Positions 31,883 through 43,217 of a DNA stretch of 45,813 nucleotides are shown here, one piece after another. Under the pieces are notes generated by a model. That model saw nothing but the letters and a program-made list of their open reading frames with translations. It was not told the DNA's origin and searched no databases. The translations under genes were made by a program, and so were the position numbers. The stretch comes from Chloroflexaceae bacterium. Its GTDB lineage: Bacteria; Chloroflexota; Chloroflexia; Chloroflexales; Chloroflexaceae. The stretch lies in the NCBI GenBank assembly GCA_012034075.1, contig JAAURD010000014.1, forward strand, positions 1-45,813, given 5' to 3'. Numbering within the stretch: position 1 is the first letter of the stretch; every line of letters begins with the position of its first letter.

Positions 31883-34824
31883 AACAACTCCCGGAATCGA
31901 AGGATACCCTGGAGGTATCAACGAATCGTTCAACGTGGCCGTTGATTCGATATATCAATGATTTTAGTATTGGTCAAAAGCTCAATCTGGGTTTTGGCCT
32001 GCTGGTCGTGCTCATTTTATTGCTGGTCGTGCTCCAACTCATCCATCATGCCCAGACCATTGCCACTATCCGCCAGACCGGCGAAGTGCAGGCACCCAGC
32101 GCATTAACTTCGGCGCAAGCACAAACCAACTTGCTCAGCATGCTCGCTGGTATTCGTGGCTACCTGATACTTGGCTCGCCCTCATTCCGTCAAGAGTATC
32201 TCGATGCAAAAGCGATGTTTGAACAGAATCTGGTGGTGATGAAAGCGTTGGCAACGCAAGAGCAAAATCCCGATCTCAACCGTCAATTAGCTGAGCTTGA
32301 GACGACCTATGAGCGTTGGTCTGATCTTCCCGATCAGATGTTTGCACTGCGCGATAATCCCATCGACAATCAACCGGCCCTACGCATTCTTACTGAAGAA
32401 GGCGAAGTGCTCATCTCCAATATCCTGTCCGATATCAACAGTCTTATCTGGCATCAGTCACGCCGTGAGCCATCGATGCAAAACGCCCAACTGCTCAAAG
32501 ATATGGCCGAAGTACAGAGTTCGTTTGCTCTGATGATCGCCAGCTTACGCAGTTATCTGGCAACCAGCGATGTTTCATTTCGGCGCGACTATAATATCAA
32601 GCTCTCGACCAATCATTCCGCCTGGCAACAGATGATCAACCAGCAGGATCATCTGAATGCCAATCAGCAACCCTTATTTGCCAGCATGGCCGAGCGCCGC
32701 AAAGCATTTCTTGCGGTTGCGCGACGTGTGATTGATGCTGTCGAGGGACCGCAAGCGCGTCAGGACCTGTTTTTATTTACGACACAGACAACCCCACTAG
32801 CTGATACCATGTTGCAGCTTCTGGGAGACATCACCACCGAGCAGCAACTGGCGCTCACCAATGATCTGGCAGCGAGCCAGGATGCCCTGATTGATGCCTT
32901 GCAAAAGACCATCCTCGGCGGGCTTATCGCGATTGGGCTGGGTTTTGGTTTAGCCGTGGCCTTTCGCCAGAATATTGCCGGCCCGGTTGAACGACTGACA
33001 CGAACCGTCGCACAAATCACGGGAAGCAATTTGCAAGCTCGCGTGCAGGTAGAATCACGCGATGAGATTGGCCGACTTGCCGCAACGTTCAACACCATGA
33101 CTGATAGGTTACAGGAATCCTTACATGAACTGGAACAGCGCACCAGAGACCTTGAAACAGCAGTTGATGCACTTCAAAGCTCAAAAGATGCGGCTGAAGC
33201 TGCGAGCCGCGCCAAGAGCCAGTTTCTGGCGAATATGAGCCACGAACTGCGCACCCCACTCAATGCCATTATCGGGTATAGTGAGATTTTACAAGAGGAT
33301 GCTCGTGATGCCGAAATGACTGATTTTGGTGACGATCTGGCCAAAATTCAGACCGCCGGTGAACACCTGCTTGACTTAATCAATGATGTGCTGAACCTTT
33401 CTGATATTGAAACGGGTCGGTTGCACCTCTATCTCGAATCATTTGATATTGCCACCATGGTTGATGATGTTGTCGCAACGATTCAACCTCTCGTGAATCA
33501 TCGACAGAATACGTTGCATATAACGTATGTTCGTGAGATGGGTCGAATGCATGCGGATCAGACCAAAGTGCGCCAGATTCTTTTCAATCTGCTCGGCAAT
33601 GCCGCCAAATTTACCCAGAACGGCTCGATCACACTGGAAATTGATCGGCTTGATCCACCTGTGCCAGGTGTTTCCGCTAGACAACCGCAGGATGAACCTG
33701 CTCCCTATATGGTACCAGCGCAGAGCCATTGGATAGTGTTTCGCATTCGTGATACTGGCATTGGCATTTCCTCAGAGCAGATAGACCGACTGTTTGAGGC
33801 TTTTTCACAGGCTGATGCATCGAGTACCCGTCGGTATGGCGGGATGGGCCTGGGCCTGGCGTTGAGTTATCAGTTTTGTCGCTTAATGGCTGGTTCTATT
33901 ACCGTTGAAAGTACCGTGGGCATAGGGAGCCTCTTTACGATATATCTCCCATCACAGATACTGTATCAGGCAGAAACCCCTGCCGCCCGACCAGAAGCCG
34001 ATCCACACGAACTGGCAATACCCGTTTCCACACCAACTCCATCCAGTACGCTCTTGCCAGCCGAGACGACCGCACATCGGCCAACCCTTCTTATCATTGA
34101 TGACGATGTGCTGACATGCGAACTCGTATCACGTGTGGCGGTAAGCCAGGGTATCAACGTGCAAACTGCGCTGGATGGTCAAGAAGGGTTGCGGCGTGCA
34201 CGTGAACTCCATCCAGATGCAATTATGCTGGATGTGATGATGCCTCGCATGAATGGCTGGGCCGTGCTGGCATTGCTGAAAGCTGATGCCGAATTGGCGA
34301 CTATTCCCGTGATCATGTCCACCGTACTTGATGATAAGCGCAAGGGCAAAGCTCTGGGAGCTGATGCATATCTGACGAAGCCACTGGACCGGAAACACCT
34401 CGCCGAGATTCTTCGCAAATATAGCGGTCTCAACAAAAATGGGGCGGCTACCATTCTTCTGGTAGAAGATGATCTCGCGACGCGTGATGTGTTCCAACGC
34501 ATGTTTGAGCAAGTGGGCTGGCATGTCATCTGCGCCAACCACGGGTTGATGGCCCTGGAACAACTGGCAGAGCAACAACCGGATCTCATCGTTTTGGATT
34601 TGATGATGCCAGAGATGGACGGATTTCAGGTCGTCACCGTTATCCGTGCGATTCCAGCCTGGCGGACTATCCCGATTGTGGTAGTAACGGCGAAAGAACT
34701 ATCGCATCAGGAACAAGAGCAACTCCAACCGATGGTGAACCGCACGCTTCAAAAGGGTCAGTATAGCCGTGAGACCTTGATTGAGCAGATACGCATGGTG
34801 ATCGATGAACATCATCTCGCATAA
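31879..34824 (+). CDS. Membrane hybrid histidine kinase (CHASE3-like, HAMP, kinase, two receivers)
   Basis: The 981-residue protein has a transmembrane helix at about 37-55, an extracytoplasmic helical sensor (about 60-345, CHASE3-like: [24 protein letters not shown]) and a second helix (about 350-370). HAMP, a coiled coil and the kinase core follow: H-box [10 protein letters not shown] with His455, N-box NLLGNAAKF with Asn574, DTGIGIS and GMGLGLALS. Two C-terminal receivers follow, with acceptors Asp785 and Asp907. The start may be coupled to a leader peptide. A stand-alone receiver, a receiver-PP2C and further signalling genes lie directly downstream, so it is probably the sensor of that set. 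Confidence 0.92.
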   Translation: MKQLPESKDTLEVSTNRSTWPLIRYINDFSIGQKLNLGFGLLVVLILLLVVLQLIHHAQTIATIRQTGEVQAPSALTSAQAQTNLLSMLAGIRGYLILGSPSFRQEYLDAKAMFEQNLVVMKALATQEQNPDLNRQLAELETTYERWSDLPDQMFALRDNPIDNQPALRILTEEGEVLISNILSDINSLIWHQSRREPSMQNAQLLKDMAEVQSSFALMIASLRSYLATSDVSFRRDYNIKLSTNHSAWQQMINQQDHLNANQQPLFASMAERRKAFLAVARRVIDAVEGPQARQDLFLFTTQTTPLADTMLQLLGDITTEQQLALTNDLAASQDALIDALQKTILGGLIAIGLGFGLAVAFRQNIAGPVERLTRTVAQITGSNLQARVQVESRDEIGRLAATFNTMTDRLQESLHELEQRTRDLETAVDALQSSKDAAEAASRAKSQFLANMSHELRTPLNAIIGYSEILQEDARDAEMTDFGDDLAKIQTAGEHLLDLINDVLNLSDIETGRLHLYLESFDIATMVDDVVATIQPLVNHRQNTLHITYVREMGRMHADQTKVRQILFNLLGNAAKFTQNGSITLEIDRLDPPVPGVSARQPQDEPAPYMVPAQSHWIVFRIRDTGIGISSEQIDRLFEAFSQADASSTRRYGGMGLGLALSYQFCRLMAGSITVESTVGIGSLFTIYLPSQILYQAETPAARPEADPHELAIPVSTPTPSSTLLPAETTAHRPTLLIIDDDVLTCELVSRVAVSQGINVQTALDGQEGLRRARELHPDAIMLDVMMPRMNGWAVLALLKADAELATIPVIMSTVLDDKRKGKALGADAYLTKPLDRKHLAEILRKYSGLNKNGAATILLVEDDLATRDVFQRMFEQVGWHVICANHGLMALEQLAEQQPDLIVLDLMMPEMDGFQVVTVIRAIPAWRTIPIVVVTAKELSHQEQEQLQPMVNRTLQKGQYSRETLIEQIRMVIDEHHLA

Positions 34825-34890
34825 CAGAGATCTGCGCAGCAAATCGTATCGAGTGATTGCTGGATTTGTGTTTTTCATCTTTACAGAGCA

Positions 34891-34899
34891 TGGTATAGT
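34891..34899 (+). promoter_or_regulatory. Extended -10 before the receiver/phosphatase genes
   Basis: TGGTATAGT at 34891-34899: extended TG plus a five-of-six -10 box, 33 bases before the receiver ATG at 34932. There is no clear -35 box. It would allow expression of the two response-regulator genes apart from the hybrid kinase. Confidence 0.4.
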
Positions 34900-34931
34900 A
34901 TAGGCAGAGGTTTCTCCAGGAGGAGTGATGA

Positions 34932-35309
34932 ATGGCGACCATTCTACTCGTGGAAGATAATGAAATGAATCGCGACATGTTGTCGCGCCGGCTAATGCGC
35001 AAAGGCCACGAAGTGCTTATTGCGGCCGATGGCGCCGAAGGCGTTGCCAAAGCGCTGTCTGAACGGCCAGGGCTCATCTTAATGGATATGAGTCTGCCCG
35101 TATTAGATGGCTGGGAAGCAACACGGCAGATTAAATCGCACCCAGAGACAGCGACCATTCCAATTATTGCCCTGACCGCTCATGCTCTGGCTGGTGATCG
35201 TGAGAAGAGTCTGGAAGTAGGCTGTGACGAGTATGAAACCAAGCCTGTTGATTTTCCCAGACTCCTGAAAAAGATCGAAGCATTCCTGAACAAAGGAAAT
35301 GGTTCATGA
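34932..35309 (+). CDS. Single-domain response regulator (CheY/DivK-like)
   Basis: The 125-residue protein is one receiver domain with an acidic pair (ED at 8-9), phospho-acceptor Asp52 in LILMDMSLP and Lys104 in ETKP. It has no output domain, so it should carry phosphate between proteins or act by binding. An excellent Shine-Dalgarno (GGAGGAG) precedes the ATG by 6 bases. Its stop overlaps the start of the receiver-PP2C gene (ATGA). Its likely partner is the hybrid kinase just upstream. Confidence 0.93.
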   Translation: MATILLVEDNEMNRDMLSRRLMRKGHEVLIAADGAEGVAKALSERPGLILMDMSLPVLDGWEATRQIKSHPETATIPIIALTAHALAGDREKSLEVGCDEYETKPVDFPRLLKKIEAFLNKGNGS

Positions 35310-35722
35310 AAACAGATCAGAATCGTGTGCTGGTCGTCGATGACAACGAAGCAAACCGTGATGTTCTCTCGCGACGTCTCAAGCGCCAGAAATACCATGT
35401 GGTGACGGCTGAAGATGGTTTGCGTGCCCTGGATATGGTGCGCAACCAACCCTTTGATCTCGTCCTGCTCGATATTATGATGCCAGAGATGAATGGCTAC
35501 CAGGTGCTGGAAACCATGAAAGCCGATCCATCGCTGCGCCATGTCCCCGTGATCATGATTTCGGCGGTTGATGATATTGATAGTGTGGTCCGTTGTATTG
35601 AGCTTGGGGCCGAAGACTATCTCTTTAAGCCTTTTAATCCGGTGCTTTTAAAAGCACGTGTCAGCGCAAGCCTGGAAAAAAGCGCTTGCGTGATCAGGAA
35701 CGAGCCTATCTTCAGGCGATGA
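35306..35722 (+). CDS. Receiver domain part of a receiver-PP2C phosphatase, frame broken at 35676-35681
   Basis: This open frame encodes a receiver domain (DD at 12-13, phospho-acceptor Asp56, Lys in LFKPF) followed by 12 residues that fit nothing (SACVIRNEPIFRR). At the run of six A's (35676-35681) the expected sequence continues in the next frame as EKKRLRDQERAYLQ. With one more A the two frames join into a 388-residue protein ending at 36471. In this form the receiver would control the phosphatase. The break may be a sequence error, a true mutation or slippage; see the phosphatase entry. Confidence 0.85.
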   Translation: MKTDQNRVLVVDDNEANRDVLSRRLKRQKYHVVTAEDGLRALDMVRNQPFDLVLLDIMMPEMNGYQVLETMKADPSLRHVPVIMISAVDDIDSVVRCIELGAEDYLFKPFNPVLLKARVSASLEKSACVIRNEPIFRR

Positions 35723-36471
35723 AGCAAGAACTTGAGCTTGGTCGGCGGACCCAGGCCGATTTTTTGCCAGAGCATGTGCCCCAACCGGATGGATGGGAGA
35801 TTGCCGCCGTATTTCACCCCGCGCGTGAAGTTGCGGGTGACTTCTATGATGTGTTTCCCCTGCCGGCCAATCGCATTGGTCTGGTCATTGCCGATGTCTG
35901 TGACAAAGGAGTTGGCGCAGCGCTCTTTATGGTGATGATACGCAGTCTGATCCGTGCCTTTGCCGAACAGGCCGAAGCAACATCACAACATGCCCTGGAG
36001 TCCGTTACGCTGACCAACCGTTACATCGCACATCACCACCATCACCATAACACACGTATTCATATGTTTGCTACGCTCTTTTTTGGAGTCCTTGACCCAT
36101 CAAGTGGAACACTCAGCTATGTTAATGGCGGCCATGAACCTCCGGTGATTATTGGGAAAAACGGTATCAAAGCCCAATTAGAACCGACCGGACCAGCGGT
36201 AGGCTTTATGGCCCATTCACAATTTGCTATCGATCAGATCACCTTTGAGCCAGATGATATCTTCTTTGCGTATACCGATGGGGTTACTGAAGCACGTGAC
36301 AGCCAGCGCGAGTTGTTTGGCGAAGACCCCCTGTTTGCGCTGCTCAATGAACCAACTCCCTCCGTTGCTGTCTTGATGGAACGGGTGACCCAGAGAGTAA
36401 AACAACATATTGGGGAACAGCCCAACACCGATGATATTACCATGTTAGCTGCCAAACGCATGCGTAGCTAA
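35686..36471 (+). CDS. PP2C/SpoIIE-type phosphatase part of the receiver-PP2C protein
   Basis: This frame carries a linker helix (DQERAYLQAMKQELELGRRTQADFLPE) and a complete PP2C-type (RsbU/SpoIIE) serine phosphatase domain with metal-binding AREVAGDFYDVF, IADVCDKGVGAALFM, FATLFFGVLD, YVNGGHEPP, YTDGVTEARD and NTDDITMLAAKR. Such enzymes dephosphorylate STAS-type anti-sigma-factor antagonists. The protein contains six consecutive histidines (IAHHHHHHNTR). It has no start signal of its own, so it is the C-terminal part of the 35306 gene, separated by one missing base. It converges with the big hybrid kinase gene, 52 bases between stops. Confidence 0.87.
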   Translation: MRDQERAYLQAMKQELELGRRTQADFLPEHVPQPDGWEIAAVFHPAREVAGDFYDVFPLPANRIGLVIADVCDKGVGAALFMVMIRSLIRAFAEQAEATSQHALESVTLTNRYIAHHHHHHNTRIHMFATLFFGVLDPSSGTLSYVNGGHEPPVIIGKNGIKAQLEPTGPAVGFMAHSQFAIDQITFEPDDIFFAYTDGVTEARDSQRELFGEDPLFALLNEPTPSVAVLMERVTQRVKQHIGEQPNTDDITMLAAKRMRS

Positions 36472-36523
36472 CGTGTCTATCCGCATATCCATGCCAATTT
36501 GTACTGCTTCAGGAAGGTGACTA

Positions 36524-39500
36524 TCATTTGTATCGTGGTTGAGCATTGAACAGTGCATTGATGAGTTGTTCCAATCGCACCGGCTTACTGACATAATCGT
36601 CCATTCCCGATTGTAATAACCACTCACGATCCCCCTGCAATGCATGCGCCGTCATCGCAATAATACATGGTTGCTCCTCTTGCGACCACTGCTGACGGAT
36701 CATCCGTGTTGCCTCAATACCATCCATTTCTGGCATTTGTACATCCATCAGAATGACATCATACCGCTTTCGCTGCAAGGCTTCCAACACTTCAAGACCA
36801 TTTGCTGTTATATCTGCACGATACCCTAGCTTTTCCAGCAGCCGGAGCGAACCTTCTGGTTGATCATACTATCCTCGGCGATAAGAATACGTAACGGATG
36901 ACGTTCTGCCATCAGCTGATCCATCGTTATGCGTTGTTCTGGTTGAACCGGCGGATAGTACTGCCTCTGTTCATGAAAAAGGTTCATAAGAGCATCATAT
37001 AACGTTGATGGTCGTATCGGTTTGACGAGACACGCCACAACTTCTGTTCCTATCTGGCGATAGACATCGTGACGGCTGGTGATTGACGTCCAGACAATAA
37101 TGGGCAACCCTGATAATTGCGGTTGCTGATGCAAAGCATGAACTAGGCTCACTCCATCTTGATCGGGTAACTGGTTATCAAAAATGACCACATGAAAGGA
37201 TTTTTCTGACTCATCTTGTACTATCGCAAGTGCCTCACTGGCTGATTCGGCTGTGGTCGGTTGCATGCCCCAGGATTCGACCTGACGGGTGAGAATAGTA
37301 CGGTTGGTACGGTTACTTGCTACAATCAAGACACGCCGTTCGGCGAGTAATGGCTGGAATGGCTCCAAATAGGCTTCCTCTTGATGCTCCGCCAGGCCCA
37401 GCAGCACCGTCACATGAAATGTCGAACCGCGCCCCTCTTCGCTGTCAAACCAGATAGTCCCTCCCATCATTTCGGCCAATCGTTTGCTGATAATCAATCC
37501 CAGACCCGTACCGCCATATTTCCGCGTTGTCGAAGTATCGACCTGGCTAAATGACTGAAACAGCCGGTCTTGACGGTCGGCCGGAATCCCAATGCCCGTA
37601 TCACGCACCATCATGTGAAACATTTGTGTCGCCAACGTGCCGCGTGACAGATGATCACTATCGGCAGACACTGCTTCCTGTTGTGGCTCCCGGGTGGGAC
37701 TGGCGCCTGACCAGAGCTCAAAAGAGACAACAACTTCGCCCTGTTGCGTAAATTTTACCCCATTGCTCAACAGGTTCACCAGGATCTGCCGCAATCGCGT
37801 AATATCACCTATCACATGCACGGGTACCTCGGGCGGCAAGATATAAGCCAGGTTGATCTCCTTATCAGCTGCTCTGGTAGCAACCAGATAAAAGGATTCT
37901 TCGACGCAAATGCGTAGATTAAAGGGGTAGTACTCCAGATTGAGCTGTCCCGCTTCGATCTTTGAGAAATCGAGAATATCATTGATCAATGTCAGCAATG
38001 TATTACTACTAATATGAACAGTATGGGCATATTCTTGCTGCTCGTTGGTCAGCTGTGTATCAAGCAGCAAGTTGCTCATCCCAATAATGGCATTCAAGGG
38101 GGTGCGAATTTCATGGCTCATATTGGCAAGAAAAGCCGATTTTGCCTCACCAGCAGCCTGGGCTGCTTGCCAGGCTTGTTGCAACTCAGCTTCTGCCTGT
38201 TTGCGTTCGGTGATATCACGATGAATGCCAAAATGACCGGTAAAACGGTGCTGATCATCATAAATCGCAACGACTGTCTCTTCAATCACCCGTTCTTCGC
38301 CCCGAACAAATATAAACGTCTCGCGATGCAGATACCCCTCATTGAGCAATTGTCGCCACATGCTATATCCTTGTTCCCGATTATCGGCAAAGAGATCATT
38401 GGGCGTCAATCCAAAATACGTCTGTGGTTTGAGGTCATGCATCTGAATCATCGCATTGTTAAAGCGAGTGATACGCTGATGACTAAAGATATAATCGAGG
38501 GTTGCCGCTTGATCAACCGTCTCATCCCAACACACTGGTTGATCGAGCATAAAAAAGAAGTACCCTTCAACCGAGTGCGAGAAAAAGATATCAAGTTGCC
38601 GATTGCTCTCGCGCAATGCTTGGTGCGTTTGTCGCCGCTCCGTCACATCGGTTGCAATGCGACCAGTCGCAAAGATATGCCCATGCTGATCATAGAGTGG
38701 AAAGGTACTCGTCAACAGAATCAACGGTTTCCTATTGAACACCAGAACCAACTCTTCTTCTACGACACCAGATTGCTCAAAGACCATCTGTTCGCTCTCT
38801 TGCAAATGCTCATACACATCAGGGGGAAAAAAGTCGAGCAGGGTATGACCAATCATCTGGGCTGCATGCTGGTCGATCAGTTCTGCCAACCGTTGGTTTG
38901 CCAGAATAATGTGTCCATCACGGTCAGTGGCAAAAATAATCGCTGGTGAGTGATCGAGAAATGCCTGTAGCAGTGCCTGACTGCGTTCCAGTGCTTCTTC
39001 TACACGCCTTCGTTGGGTGATATCACGTACAACGGAAATCATCCCAGTACGCTGTTCTCCCTGCATCAGGAACGCAATGCGTGACTCAACAATCAACTCG
39101 GTATGGTCAGTCCGTCTCGCAGACGTCTCATAGATCTGTTGAACGGATGGAGACTGAAAGATCATCTGATATGCGGCAAGTGCCTGTTCCCTATCTGATT
39201 CCGGAAAGATGACGTTGAATGATTGACCAATAACCTTTTCTGGAGATAAGTTATACAAATGATAATAGGCCGGATTAGCCATTTGGACAACACCTTGCGC
39301 ATTTGATACCACAATGGCATCACTCACCGTCTCCCACACTGCCCGAAATTTGTCCTCGCTTTCTTGTAATGCCTGTGCTGAACGTTGCTGCGTAGTCACA
39401 TCATAAATAATCGCCATACCGGCCAGAATATTGCCATCATCGAGTTGCACTGGTACGACTCTGGTCATATACACATGATCATAGGCGGTAAAGGTCATCT

Positions 39501-40392
39501 CCCGCACTGTACCTAGCAATGCATCCCGATAGAGCGGAGCCATCGACTCGAAAAAAGCCGGTGAAACGACATCACCCAGATATTTGCCAATGATAGCAGT
39601 GCTATCATATCCAGCTTCAATCAGGGCAATACCATCAGCAGCAAGGTAGCGCAAATGCTCATCAAATATCAGAACCGCACTGTCAGGAATATGCTTCATC
39701 AGAGTACGACAGAGTAACTCACTGGCTCGCAGGGCCTCGGTCGTGAGCTGGTGATCATTGAGTGATCGTTTCAGGATTTCATTTTCTTGCTCCAGCGTTG
39801 CCAGACGATGCTGGAGCGATGCGCTTGATTCATCGGTTTTTTGATCCGATTGAACCAGTGAATCAAGTGCCAGCACCACGTGACTGCTCAACAGGGTGAC
39901 GACAGCAAGCTGTTCCGCACTTGGGAGCGGTTGAGCTTCACGACTTTCACAGTACAACAAACCCCACAGCCTTCCCTGATACCGCAGTGGCATACACAGC
40001 AGAAAGGCAAGCTGGTGCTCCGCCAGGACCTGCTGATAGTTCGAGTGCTTATCGGCAGCATCGAGTTGCAGCACACATGACTCATGAGCTTGACCAACAT
40101 GATTCAGTACGGGTAAAAGCGCAGAGCAGATCGCATCCTGTTCGGCTGACCGTTCAGTTGTCATCCAGAGATTGGGCCTTGTTTTGTTGATTTCAGCTGT
40201 GATAACCCACTTTCCTGCATTTTTATACAAGACAAGACAGCGTTCCGCACGGTAGGTATGTACCAGGAGATTCAGAAGATCCTCGATGAGACGAGTTTTA
40301 TTGTGTTGATCTGCAACAATCTGTCCAACTTGCAGTACCAGGTTCAGGTTTTCATTCTTTTTAGTACCATCTGTATCCATAATTGTTGGCAT
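36524..40392 (-). CDS. GAF/multi-PAS hybrid histidine kinase with two receivers, frameshifted in the last receiver
   Basis: Restored length is about 1289 residues. A GAF domain (about 20-180) and a coiled coil are followed by four PAS-type domains (about 225-720), each ending in a D(I/V)T motif. The kinase core has H-box [10 protein letters not shown], His760, N-box [16 protein letters not shown] and GTGLGLIIS. Receiver 1 lacks the N-terminal acidic pair (VASNRTN) but keeps Asp in [11 protein letters not shown]. Receiver 2 starts as [14 protein letters not shown] and breaks off with the frame stop at 36826. It continues in another frame from about 36850 down to 36524 ([17 protein letters not shown], then [12 protein letters not shown]). 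One missing base near 36851-36856 explains this. There is no membrane helix and no Shine-Dalgarno. Confidence 0.88.
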
Positions 40393-40717
40393 AACAAGGA
40401 GGCTTTCTGCTTTTATTTCTGGTTGCGTACCCGATCATGATACACCATAATCGACTCTTTTTCTTGCTCTTCCGTCATGTATGCCATCAATACCGTAAGA
40501 TGTCAAGGAGTGGCGCGAGGCGCAGAGTCACACAGGTACAGGAGAACATGGGACACTTGACTCTCAAAAGCAAAGATGTTATGATGAAGTGCAATCAAAT
40601 GGATCCTCCATCCACACGCAATAACAGATACCAGAAAAACAGACCGAGCAGGTAGGGTTATTCAGAAACGAAGTGAAATTATAACGTGTCTTTTCTCTAG
40701 TTCAACACGAAACCTCT
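40393..40717. other. Divergent intergenic region between two kinase genes
   Basis: This 325-base gap contains the rightward promoter at 40557-40585. No gene, repeat or RNA was recognised in the rest. Confidence 0.5.
40557..40585 (+). promoter_or_regulatory. Strong sigma-70-like promoter of the PAS kinase gene
   Basis: TTGACT (40557-40562), a 17-base spacer and TATGAT (40580-40585), with an extended TG at 40577-40578. Both boxes match at five of six bases. The kinase ATG lies about 132 bases downstream, giving a long leader with no recognised structure. Confidence 0.6.
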
Positions 40718-43170
40718 ATGAATCAACATCTGCCGTTCAGGGCACATTTATTCCTGATATGTGCATTGATAGCACTTGGTGGTACCGGGGTTCTCACGTT
40801 TTTCTCTCATGATAGTTCCTTTTTGGTATGGTTTCTCGCTGTTGGTGTAGTGCTTCCTGGTGCCTTGATTATCCTGACACTGGTGATGTTACACCATGCT
40901 CCTCTCCCATCGCACCAACCGCTTACGACAGAACAGCAACCGTCCTCTTCTGAAAGTAATCCTGTGATTCCATCTGAAACATACTATAAAGAAATTTTTG
41001 AACGCGCCATTGAAGGTATCTTTTGTACCTATCCCGATGGTTCGTACTTCCTGGTGAATCCGGCCCTGGCACGTATTTATGGGTATGAATCACCGGAAGA
41101 ACTCAAACAGACACTCACCAATATTGCCCACCAGTTGTATGTCGATCCGCAACGACGTGATGTGTTTGTTGCACTCATGCAAAAGCAGGGATATGTTGCT
41201 GGCTTTGAGTCTCAAGTCTACCGCAAAGATGGAACAACCATCTGGATTGCGGAAGATGCTCACTGTGTGTGTGATATAGATGGCACACTGCTCTTTTACC
41301 AGGGTTTTGTACGCGATATTACCGCCCAAAAAGAGGCCGATATCGCGATACGCCATACCGAAGAACTCCAGCGCAATCTCCTCAGCGCTGTTCCCGATAC
41401 CATGCTGCATGTTCGCCGTGATGGAACAATTCTTAAGTGTAAGCCAGGTATCGATTCTGATGAGCAGATCTATGGAACACCATTGAATGGTCAGAACTTC
41501 TTTCAGGTCCTTCCAGCCGAAAGTGCTCCAATTGCAGAGCAAACCATTGCTTCTGTGATCGAAACCGGTGAATTGCGGGTCTTTGAATATCAACGCTCAG
41601 ACGATACCGAGATGGTCGATTATGAAGTGCGCGTCATCGCCAACCATCACGATACCGTGCTTGCCCTTATCCGTGATGTTACCCAGAACAAACGCCGCGA
41701 CCGCTTGAAAAATGAATTTGTTTCGATTGTGAGTCATGAACTGCGCACGCCACTCACATCAATTCGTGGGTCGCTGGGGCTTATTGTTGGCGGAGTGGCT
41801 GGGCAGCTTCCCCCACGTGTCCAGCAAATGATCGAAATCGCCTATAACAACAGCGAACGCCTGGTCAATCTGGTGAACGATATCCTCGATATTGAGAAGA
41901 TTGAGTCCGGGCAGATGATCTTTCATCTCAAAAAACAACCGCTGCTGCCACTGCTTGAACAGGCACTCGAAGCCAACAAAGCCTATGCCGAACAGTATCA
42001 GGTTCAGTTTGTTCTAGGTGAGAATCCCCCGAATGTGCAGGTGCATGCCGATGGCAACCGCATCTTACAGGTGTTAACCAACTTACTCTCTAATGCAGCC
42101 AAATTTTCACCAAAGGGCGATGTTGTCCAGATCACCGTATCACGTCACCACGACATGGTCCGGGTAGCCATATCAGATAACGGTCCAGGCATTCCCGAAG
42201 CATTTCGCCCCCGGATTTTCCAACGCTTTGCTCAGGCCGATAGCTCCGACACACGCCAGAAGGGTGGCACTGGCCTGGGTCTAAGCATTGCCCGTGCGAT
42301 TATCGAAAAACATGGGGGCAGCATCAGTTTTGAAACGGAAACCGGTGTTGGAACAACCTTCTTTTTTGAGCTTGCATGTGTGCCAGAACGTGATGTTGTA
42401 TCAGAAAGTGATGATCATCACCCCCGTGTACTTATCTGTGAAGATACCCCTGATCTCGCACGCATGCTCAGTATTGTCTTAAATCGCGGCGGCTTCAGCA
42501 CCGACATTGCATACAATACCGAACAGGCCCGACAATTGCTCGCCCACCATCACTATGTGGCGATGACCCTCGATATCATTATGCCCGGTCAAGATGGTAT
42601 CTCTTTCATTCGTGAACTGCGATCAAAACAAGAGACGAAGTATCTCCCGATTGTCGTGGTTTCGGCGCTGGCTGATCAAAACCGCAAAGAATGGAACGGT
42701 GGAGCCCTGGAAGTTGCCGAGTGGCTGGACAAACCCATTGATCAGGCCAAGTTGATCGAAGCCGTGCATCGCGCCGCCAAACGACAATTGACTGGTGACA
42801 GTCGTCCCCGTATTCTCCACGTTGAGGACGACCCGGATGTCTTTCAGGTGGTTTCCTCGATCCTCAATCCGATAGCGGACACGTTTCTGGCAACCAACAT
42901 GAACGAAGCTCGTGAACAACTCAACGAGACCAATTTTGATTTGATTATTCTCGATCTGAGTCTACCCGATGGTTCAGGGCTTGAATTACTATCATCTATT
43001 CGCCACCAGTCACGTTCTCGTATTCCAGTTCTTATTTTTCAGCTCGCGAAATAAGCGATGAAACAGCTCATCTGGTCGCAGCTGCACTGGTGAAATCACG
43101 TACATCAAATGATGAACTGCTGGACGCAATCCGCTTACTGGTACCACATACATCTGTTCAGACGACTTGA
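40718..43170 (+). CDS. Membrane PAS hybrid histidine kinase with two receivers, frameshifted at the end
   Basis: Restored length is about 817 residues. Two N-terminal transmembrane helices (about 9-28 and 34-59) are followed by two PAS domains (about 85-205 and 215-325). The kinase core has H-box [10 protein letters not shown], His340, N-box NLLSNAAKF, DNGPGIP and GTGLGLSIA. Receiver 1 has LTLDIIMPGQDG, and receiver 2 has LIILDLSLPDGSG. The frame stops at 43054 after LIFQLAK. One added T in the T-run near 43035 continues it as SAREISDETAHLVAAALVKS to the TGA at 43168-43170. Only the last helix of receiver 2 is affected. No clear Shine-Dalgarno precedes the ATG. Two further response-regulator genes follow in the same direction. 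Confidence 0.88.
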
Positions 43171-43217
43171 GCAGAGAGCGTATCGTATGGTAGCAGGCTC
43201 TTGGGAGAACTATCGTT

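Noticed and set aside
35642-35657. Perfect 16-bp palindrome GTGCTTTTAAAAGCAC as a terminator
   Set aside because: It lies inside the receiver coding sequence, upstream of the phosphatase frame, so a terminator here is unlikely.
38014-38949. Open frame of 311 codons antisense to the multi-PAS kinase
   Set aside because: The opposite strand encodes clear PAS and kinase domains. The antisense product is low in recognisable features and has no start signal.
40393-40405. AAGGAGG on the plus strand as a start signal
   Set aside because: No start codon with a credible reading frame follows within range; it lies directly upstream of a minus-strand gene and matches by chance.
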